Part shown: positions 58,811 to 64,000 of the stretch, in pieces | Numbering within the stretch: the first letter of the stretch is position 1 | Layout of the letters: every line of letters starts with the position of its first letter | Assembly (NCBI GenBank): GCA_902786975.1 | Contig: CADAES010000009.1 | Location: 59,449-123,448, forward strand | DNA length: 64,000 nt | Direction of reading: 5' to 3' | From: an uncultured Ruminococcus sp. | GTDB taxonomy: Bacteria; Bacillota; Clostridia; Oscillospirales; Ruminococcaceae | Translations under genes and position numbers: made by a program | Notes under the pieces: model-generated | The model's input: the letters and a program-made list of their open reading frames with translations, nothing else | Database searches by the model: none | What the model was told of the DNA's origin: nothing

Positions 58811-60052
58811 TCAGTTTCTTGACGATTCAAAGCCGCCTCTGTTGAAGAACAGATCTCTTATCGCAAGCGCACAGCCCGAAAGGAACCTGTGCTTGTCCTC
58901 GATGATAGAAAGCTCTATCTTGCTTGCGACGAACGAGCCGCCGACCTCGGTGACAGCGTTCTTGAGCTTGATGAACTCCGACTCGTCACGGAAGTTGAAG
59001 TTGTGAAGAACTATCTTCTGCGGGTTTGTGGAGAAGTAAAGGTTGTTGAGCAATACGGCAGTAAGTCTGTAACGCTCGTCGATTATCTCCATAACGCTCT
59101 TTTCGCCCTTGTCGTAAGCCATATAGATCATTTCCTTGGTGACGTTGGCGAAATTGCCCCTCGCAGCCTCGTAGAGGAACGGGGTCTTTTCAGCGGAAAA
59201 GATATCTTTTATCTTGCGCCTTGTAGCGTTCGGTGTCAGCTCGTTCTCAACGCAGCCCCTTCTTCCGCACTGACAAACTGTGCTTGCGTTGGGGTTGATT
59301 ATCATTTTATCGACAAAGTTGGTTCTGTTGTCGTAGGATATGATAGGCTCGTTGAGGTTGGTGACAACAAAGTGCATGGTATTTCCGTAGTGCAGGAAGG
59401 CGATGTTGTGGCGGTTGAGGTCCTTTGTTTTCTGGAAGTCGATATTCGCCATAGCCGTACCCTTTACGGAGTTGTCCAGCACCAGCGGGAGCTGTGTATA
59501 CTCTCTCAGCTTTGCGATAAGAGTCGAATAGTCAGGCTCCTGGTCCACTACCTTTATGCCGAGCTTTTCGTACATCGGCGGGAAAATGCCGATGCCTATG
59601 CCAAGGATATTATCCTGTGTCAGACAGTTGTCCGACAGTATCTCCTTGACAGAGTCCAGTGAAAACTTTTCGATGTCCGCATAAGGCGTTTCGGTGGTTA
59701 TCTCGAGGTTGCGCTTGTCGAGCACCGCACCGGAAAGTGTCGAAAGACCGATGCTGATGAGGTTTTCCTCGATGCTCATGCCGATAACGAACTTATAGTG
59801 GTGGTTTATGTCGATAAGTATTTTTTTCCTGCCTCGGGGAGCTTTCTCGGTAACGTGTCTGTACTCACCTATCTCCTGAATGATGCCCTGTTCGATCATC
59901 TCGTTGGTGATTATGGTGACAGCCGCCCTTGTAAGCTCAAGAGTGCCGGCAATGTCTATTCTCGATGTAGGTCCTCTGGTCTTGAGTATCTTCAGGACCT
60001 GCATACGGTTTCTTCTTTTAAGGTCAAGCTTGCTAATGCCGTGTTGTTCCAT
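58811..60052 (-). CDS. ROK family transcriptional regulator (NagC/XylR type)
   Basis: A 413-residue repressor. The winged helix (about 12-65, T-S-R-I-D-I-A-G-T-L-E-L-T-R-A-A-V-T) precedes a ROK sugar-binding domain with the zinc motif C-Q-C-G-R-R-G-C-V-E (about 253-262). The position corresponding to the catalytic Asp of ROK kinases (N-D-A) reads D-N-S-V-K, so it should not phosphorylate sugars and probably only senses them. A perfect 9-bp inverted repeat overlaps its own promoter, suggesting autoregulation. No sugar-uptake genes adjoin it. Confidence 0.9.
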   Translation of the reverse strand: MEQHGISKLDLKRRNRMQVLKILKTRGPTSRIDIAGTLELTRAAVTIITNEMIEQGIIQEIGEYRHVTEKAPRGRKKILIDINHHYKFVIGMSIEENLISIGLSTLSGAVLDKRNLEITTETPYADIEKFSLDSVKEILSDNCLTQDNILGIGIGIFPPMYEKLGIKVVDQEPDYSTLIAKLREYTQLPLVLDNSVKGTAMANIDFQKTKDLNRHNIAFLHYGNTMHFVVTNLNEPIISYDNRTNFVDKMIINPNASTVCQCGRRGCVENELTPNATRRKIKDIFSAEKTPFLYEAARGNFANVTKEMIYMAYDKGEKSVMEIIDERYRLTAVLLNNLYFSTNPQKIVLHNFNFRDESEFIKLKNAVTEVGGSFVASKIELSIIEDKHRFLSGCALAIRDLFFNRGGFESSRN

Positions 60053-60092
60053 ATTTTAGCCTCCGCTTTTTCATCTATGCATAAATACAACG

Positions 60093-60119
60093 TAATTTGT
60101 TTATCCATACAACAAATTA
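60093..60119. promoter_or_regulatory. Likely ROK-repressor operator
   Basis: TAATTTGTT (60093-60101), a 9-nt spacer and AACAAATTA (60111-60119) form a perfect inverted repeat overlapping the -10 box of the ROK gene. The half-site resembles the TTTGTTT...AAACAAA sites of Firmicutes XylR. Confidence 0.7.
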
Positions 60120-60143
60120 TAACAGGCATTTGTGAACTGGCAA
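60116..60143 (-). promoter_or_regulatory. SigA promoter of the ROK regulator gene
   Basis: Minus strand TTGCCA (60143-60138), a 16-nt spacer and TATAAT (60121-60116). Confidence 0.8.
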
Positions 60144-60197
60144 TTAACATTTAATTATGTTTTGTTAACATATTACAGTTTACAATTTCTTAACATA

Positions 60198-60449
60198 TCA
60201 AAGGATCTTGTCCTCGTCGATATCGTCCTCGATCTCCTCGCCGTTGATAAGCTTTTTGAGGATATCGAATTCCTCGTTTGTGAGTGTGACTCCCTTGCCC
60301 ATTCTTGTATGGTCGGGGCTCCACTCTCTGATGTCGTACTTAGGCTCTCTTTCGTTCCAGCTGACGAGATTGAGCTCCTTTGTCCAGCCCTTTGCGTTTT
60401 CGGAAAGGACACCTATCGTCTGTGTGATATCAAATTTGAGTTCTGCCAT
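60198..60449 (-). CDS. YdbC-like (PC4-type) ssDNA-binding protein
   Basis: An 83-residue protein of the YdbC/PC4-coactivator-like family: M-A-E-L-K-F-D-I start, S-W-N-E-R-E-P-K-Y-D-I-R-E-W-S-P-D-H, and M-G-K-G-V-T-L-T-N-E-E-F. Structural work on the family shows PC4-like single-strand DNA binding. ATG 60449 follows GGAGG by 8 nt. It lies 43 bp downstream of the flippase gene and may share its transcript. Confidence 0.88.
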   Translation of the reverse strand: MAELKFDITQTIGVLSENAKGWTKELNLVSWNEREPKYDIREWSPDHTRMGKGVTLTNEEFDILKKLINGEEIEDDIDEDKIL

Positions 60450-60492
60450 TTTAAAAACCTCCAAAATTTATTTGAGCAGCAGCGCTGCCTGG

Positions 60493-62433
60493 TCATCTTA
60501 TTATCTTGCGCATAAGCCTGCCTATATCGCTGTGGTAAGCGATAACGAACGACGGCACGCTCAGAGCAATAACGAACACCGCAAACAGCGGCGAGTAATA
60601 GTATCCCGTGACAGCTGCCATAACGGCGACAGCTATCAGCATATCGGGAAGCTTCTTTCTTATCAGCAGCCTTGGCAGTATCATCAGCGTCACAGCGACA
60701 GCACCTGCGAACAAGCCCTGCTCCAGCACGACGAACAGCGTAATAGCGCCAAGCATTATATAGCCTATCAAAGGTTTTTTGATGACTGTCAGCGAAGCGG
60801 CGAGCCCGATAACCAGAGCTATAGCTTCTTTTATGCCAAACAGCTTCAGATAGAAATTGACCGCAATTATTATAAGCACTATCATCACGGCGCAGAAGCC
60901 GAAAACGTCCTTTACGACCGAAGCGTTGTCGAAATGGTCCGCAAGCTTTTTGGGCAGGAACCTGTGAAGCATCTCGCTGAGCGCCTTTGCGTTGAACACG
61001 AAAACTATCGCATACAGCGCAAGCAGAGCCATAACTATCGCAAGGTCGTGGAAGTCAAGCTCTCTGAGGAAGTCCCTTGCGCCGACGTTTATAATGGTCA
61101 TCATCACAAGGATAATGTTGTTGAAAATGAGCTTGTGCCAGTCTATGCGAAACGGTATCAGCGCACGGGAGTCGAAAACTCTGACGATAAAGACGGTGAA
61201 ATACGCTGCGACCGTCGAGATAGCAGGTCCGTAAAGACCTATCCTCGGTATCAGCAGAAGATTCAGCCCGACGTTCACGACGCCCGATATAAGGCTCGTG
61301 AACAGCGAACGCTTCGAGCGCTTTGTCGCAATATATATCGACCCCATAAAGGTCGTGAAGCAGGAAAACACCGTCGAGTAGATAAGTATCGGGGAATAGC
61401 GGATACTGTCGTGAAACTCCTTACCGATAAGTACGTTGGTAAGGGGCTGTATCACGAGCAGACAACCGCCTGCAAGAATGTAGATAAGGCTCTGGTTGAA
61501 GTCGAACACCTTTTCGTAGAACCTGTCTCTGTCCTTTGAATCGTTCTCGGTGATCGCCGACATGTTCCACGCCTGCCCGAACACAAGATACACCGTTGCA
61601 ACGATGTTCGGTATCTTGTACGAGGCGGTGAGGATACCGTTATAGCCGTCGCCGAGAATGCCGGCGGTCATGAACGAGTCGGAGCTGTTGGTTATCAGCC
61701 ACAGCAGCTGTGCGGGTATCAGCGGTACCGAATACTGCATCATCGTCCGCAGAAGATCCCTGTTCATGTGCTTCATGTCAAAGTGCTGCCACAGCTTTGC
61801 GGCGAATATCAGAAAGATTATCGAGATGAAGTCCGACAGAAGCACCGCAAGCAGGTATTTTGCAACAGGCGATGCGAACACTCCGCCGATGCCGAAAAAT
61901 GCGTGGTCTTTTGGGAATACCATATAAAACAGCACATTGAAAAGCAGAGTGAAAAACGTCGTGATGATGCCGTTCAGGGCAAACAGACGCACCTTTTCTA
62001 TCGCTCGCACATAGGTCGAATAAAGCGTTTTCATGCTCGACATGAAAATATACAGATACAGTATCAGACTGTAGCTGCCAAGGTACTTTTTCGCCACGCC
62101 CGCCACCGTGACGACGAACATTATCACACCGAATATCGCAAGACCGCTCAGACAAACGACGTTTCCTATCGTGAAAACGGCTTTTTTATCGTATGCCTTG
62201 TCCAGCCCGAAGCGAATGACCGCCTCGGCGATAGTTACCGAGGCGATAGGTATCGCCCAGTTGGCTATCTGTGTGAGTATGTCGGTGATGCCCATTTCCG
62301 TATCGGAAAGAGCGTTTGTGTATATAGGTATTAAAAGTACGACAAGTATTTTTGAGCTGAAGGACCCTATAGCGAAGGTAAGCGTGTTGGAGAACAGCTT
62401 ACGGTAGCTGCTAGGAGCTTTTGTCTTGGACAT
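60493..62433 (-). CDS. Polysaccharide/oligosaccharide flippase (Wzx/MOP superfamily)
   Basis: A 646-residue multi-pass protein. The first ~440 residues show about 12 membrane segments in the pattern of Wzx/PST transporters (F-S-N-T-L-T-F-A-I-G-S-F-S-S-K, V-L-L-I-P-I-Y-T-N-A-L-S). About 200 extra residues with six or more further hydrophobic segments follow, making it longer than typical Wzx (~450 residues). It should flip lipid-linked glycans for capsule or wall polymers. ATG 62433 has GAGGTAACGAT upstream. No glycosyltransferases are adjacent. Confidence 0.88.
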   Translation of the reverse strand: MSKTKAPSSYRKLFSNTLTFAIGSFSSKILVVLLIPIYTNALSDTEMGITDILTQIANWAIPIASVTIAEAVIRFGLDKAYDKKAVFTIGNVVCLSGLAIFGVIMFVVTVAGVAKKYLGSYSLILYLYIFMSSMKTLYSTYVRAIEKVRLFALNGIITTFFTLLFNVLFYMVFPKDHAFFGIGGVFASPVAKYLLAVLLSDFISIIFLIFAAKLWQHFDMKHMNRDLLRTMMQYSVPLIPAQLLWLITNSSDSFMTAGILGDGYNGILTASYKIPNIVATVYLVFGQAWNMSAITENDSKDRDRFYEKVFDFNQSLIYILAGGCLLVIQPLTNVLIGKEFHDSIRYSPILIYSTVFSCFTTFMGSIYIATKRSKRSLFTSLISGVVNVGLNLLLIPRIGLYGPAISTVAAYFTVFIVRVFDSRALIPFRIDWHKLIFNNIILVMMTIINVGARDFLRELDFHDLAIVMALLALYAIVFVFNAKALSEMLHRFLPKKLADHFDNASVVKDVFGFCAVMIVLIIIAVNFYLKLFGIKEAIALVIGLAASLTVIKKPLIGYIMLGAITLFVVLEQGLFAGAVAVTLMILPRLLIRKKLPDMLIAVAVMAAVTGYYYSPLFAVFVIALSVPSFVIAYHSDIGRLMRKIIR

Positions 62434-62574
62434 ATCGTTACCTCGTTCCGAAATATATGAACTCATAGTGTGAAGTTTACAAACATCTGTCTGACTATTA
62501 TATCACAATCCGAACGATTTTGCAATTACTTTTTTTCTTACACGGATATTTCGGAAAAATCACACCGAAAGGGC

Positions 62575-62603
62575 TTGAAAAATGAGCAGAAATAGTTTAT
62601 ACT
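62575..62603 (+). promoter_or_regulatory. SigA promoter of a small membrane-protein gene
   Basis: TTGAAA (62575-62580), a 17-nt spacer and TATACT (62598-62603). Confidence 0.75.
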
Positions 62604-62677
62604 ATATAAAAGAGGGAACACAGGATCCTTTTTTTGAGATCGGGCAGCGTTTATTAGACCTTATAGGGAAGGAGTAG

Positions 62678-62830
62678 GTGACCGCACAGACGGGCACGGT
62701 GACAGCTATGGGAAGAAAGATAAAGGTTTGTTTTATTATTTTTGCAGCAGTGTTTGCGGCAGTATTCGCAGCGAATATCATAACGGAGATATTCAAGACG
62801 AAGCTGAATAAGTACTATTCGGTAAATTAA
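62678..62830 (+). CDS. Small single-pass membrane protein
   Basis: A 50-codon frame from GTG 62678 with AAGGAG 3 nt upstream, or 40 codons from ATG 62708, whose ribosome site is unclear. The product has a basic start, one hydrophobic helix (V-C-F-I-I-F-A-A-V-F-A-A-V-F-A-A-N) and a short Lys-rich tail. A good promoter precedes it and an intrinsic terminator follows, so it is a complete small transcription unit. No family is recognised. Confidence 0.6.
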   Translation: MTAQTGTVTAMGRKIKVCFIIFAAVFAAVFAANIITEIFKTKLNKYYSVN

Positions 62831-62841
62831 CGTCAAACAGC

Positions 62842-62877
62842 AAAGGCAGGAACGAAAGCCCTGCCTTAATTTTTTTC
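62842..62877 (+). terminator. Intrinsic terminator of the small membrane-protein gene
   Basis: An 8-bp stem AAGGCAGG/CCTGCCTT followed by a T run. Confidence 0.88.
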
Positions 62878-62889
62878 TTCAAATCAAAT

Positions 62890-63030
62890 CAGCTTTGTGC
62901 CCGAATGGGCATTAGTCGGCGTTAGCCGACACCTCTATTATTTATTATTCACTATTCACTATTCTCTATTCATTGAGCCGCTGACAAGCGGCGCTCCTGC
63001 CTCTTGCTTCTGAAAGCGAAGCGTTCCTGC
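62890..63030. repeat. Palindromes plus dispersed TATTCAC tract, copy 2
   Basis: CGGCGTTAGCCG, then TTATTATTCACTATTCACTA and further variants, then GCCGCTGACAAGCGGC and a CCTGCCTC...GAGGCAG stem. The central tract is the complement of the one at 6634-6672. Confidence 0.5.
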
Positions 63031-63032
63031 TT

Positions 63033-63722
63033 CTAGAGGCAGAACCTATGGCTCCCGATCACGGTCACGACCTGCCGTGAGCGTATGAACTTGTTGCTGG
63101 TCTTTGCGGGGTTGTAATAGTAAATGCAGCCGCCTGTCGGGTCCCAGCCGTTAAGTGCATCACGTGCGGCGTTGTATGCCGAGCTTGCAACAGGCTGGTT
63201 GAACTGCCCGTCGGTGACCGCCGTAAATGCGCCGTTCTGATAAATTACCCCCGAAAGCGTGTCGGGGAACGACGGATGCTCGATGCGGTTGAGGATAACT
63301 GCGCCGACCGCTACCTGCCCGACGTACGGCTCGCCCCTCGCCTCCGCCGATATTATCCTCGCAAGCAGAGAAATGTTTGCCTGCGTCGCCGCCGGTACAG
63401 TGCCGATGCTTATTCCGAGAGCCTTTAGCGTTATCGGTCCCGCAATGCCTGTCTGCGAAATGCCCTTTTGCTTCTGAAATGCAAGCACTGCCTTTCGGGT
63501 TATCTCGCCGTAGTAGCCCGTGATGTCCGACTTGAATAAGCCCCTCTCTTTGAGCTTTTGCTGTATCGCACGTACCTCTGCGCCCCTCGAACCGACTTGC
63601 GATATGGCTTCGATCTCGCCGCCACCCGTGCCGATCGTCCCGAAGCAAGCCATTATTGTCGCTAAAACAACGAAAAGTGCGTTCCTCAGATGTACCTTTT
63701 TACTTTTACGATGCTTGTTCAT
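63033..63722 (-). CDS. SleB-type cell-wall hydrolase with peptidoglycan-binding domain
   Basis: A 229-residue exported protein. A signal peptide (about 12-30), a PG_binding_1 domain (about 43-100, G-A-E-V-R-A-I-Q-Q-K-L-K and I-T-R-K-A-V-L-A-F-Q) and a Hydrolase_2/SleB domain (about 115-229, I-I-S-A-E-A-R-G-E-P-Y-V-G-Q with the catalytic Glu) are present. SleB lyses spore cortex; shorter relatives act in vegetative wall turnover, so sporulation should not be inferred from this gene alone. AAGGAGG precedes the ATG. Confidence 0.92.
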   Translation of the reverse strand: MNKHRKSKKVHLRNALFVVLATIMACFGTIGTGGGEIEAISQVGSRGAEVRAIQQKLKERGLFKSDITGYYGEITRKAVLAFQKQKGISQTGIAGPITLKALGISIGTVPAATQANISLLARIISAEARGEPYVGQVAVGAVILNRIEHPSFPDTLSGVIYQNGAFTAVTDGQFNQPVASSAYNAARDALNGWDPTGGCIYYYNPAKTSNKFIRSRQVVTVIGSHRFCL

Positions 63723-63888
63723 TTTGCTGCCTCCTTGAAAGTGGTAATAGTAATTTTCGCAAAATCAGCTGAAATATACGCTCAGAACGTGAAAAGCGGC
63801 GAACAGTTTGTGCTTTTGAACAAATTAGTAAAATCTAACGGGCTGTAATTGTGACTTGTGACAAAATGAAAAAATGTCAAAAAATCTG

Positions 63889-63917
63889 TTGACAAAGCGG
63901 AGGTGTCGTGATATAAT
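63889..63917 (+). promoter_or_regulatory. Strong SigA promoter, probably of an rRNA operon
   Basis: Perfect TTGACA (63889-63894), a 17-nt spacer and perfect TATAAT (63912-63917). It is followed by a hairpin ACTCTCC/GGGGAGT and by CTTGAAAATTGAACAATAAA, a stretch typical of leaders just before 16S rRNA in Firmicutes. The rRNA itself lies beyond the right edge. Confidence 0.75.
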
Positions 63918-64000
63918 AATTAGGCACTCTCCGAGAGGGGAGTTCGGTATCTTGAAAATTGAACAATAAACGAAACGAAACCCTTGTAAATACTTTGAGT

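Overview
The window looks like chromosome of a Gram-positive anaerobe of the Clostridia, most likely Ruminococcus or a close relative (Oscillospiraceae). This is inferred from the gene families, not from a search. Supporting signs are malQ next to a phosphorylase, many Ser/Thr/Asp-rich lipoproteins, DUF6106- and DUF3592-type proteins, strong AGGAGG ribosome sites, and textbook SigA promoters, nearly all with a 17-nt spacer. The backbone has balanced base composition. The stretch from about 29.1 to 37.1 kb is visibly AT-rich.

Layout. 0-6 kb: glycogen metabolism (start of glgP, malQ), a CBS/CorC membrane protein, a transglutaminase-like protein and a signal-peptidase-like protein lacking its catalytic serine. 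6.0-6.6 kb: one tRNA operon (Val, Asp, Phe, Gly and a degenerate Gly-UCC) between a consensus promoter and a terminator. 6.7-20 kb: housekeeping and envelope genes (amidase, dtd, mutarotase, SPFH protein, C39 peptidase, NAD(P)HX repair, birA, pyridoxal kinase, trmL, degV). A long structured leader precedes the SPFH gene and a five-hairpin cluster lies at 8.96-9.13 kb. 21-29 kb: the glycolytic genes pgk, tpiA and gpmI, interleaved with membrane proteins and two Ser/Asp-rich lipoproteins. The second lipoprotein is frameshifted by an exact 13-bp tandem duplication and is preceded by a fossil of a tpiA 3' end.

29.1-37.1 kb is an AT-rich accessory block on the minus strand: four lipoproteins, a five-zinc-ribbon membrane protein and a very large subtilase carrying NPCBM and C-type-lectin modules. 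37.2-42 kb is a decayed mobile element: a tyrosine integrase with an in-frame TGA, three families of short iteron-like repeats, a frameshifted accessory ORF and a serine recombinase with an internal deletion and frameshift.

42-64 kb is mostly minus-strand backbone: AAC(3)-like acetyltransferase, folC, a VOC protein, uvrC, a GNAT protein, a two-component system and an FtsX-type ABC exporter with a small membrane partner. After these come tyrA, a six-gene run (ExbB-like, two ExbD-like, patatin, metallophosphatase, M20 dipeptidase), a ROK repressor with a likely auto-operator, a YdbC-like protein, a polysaccharide flippase and a SleB-type hydrolase. The right edge holds a strong promoter and what looks like an rRNA leader, so an rRNA operon probably starts just outside.
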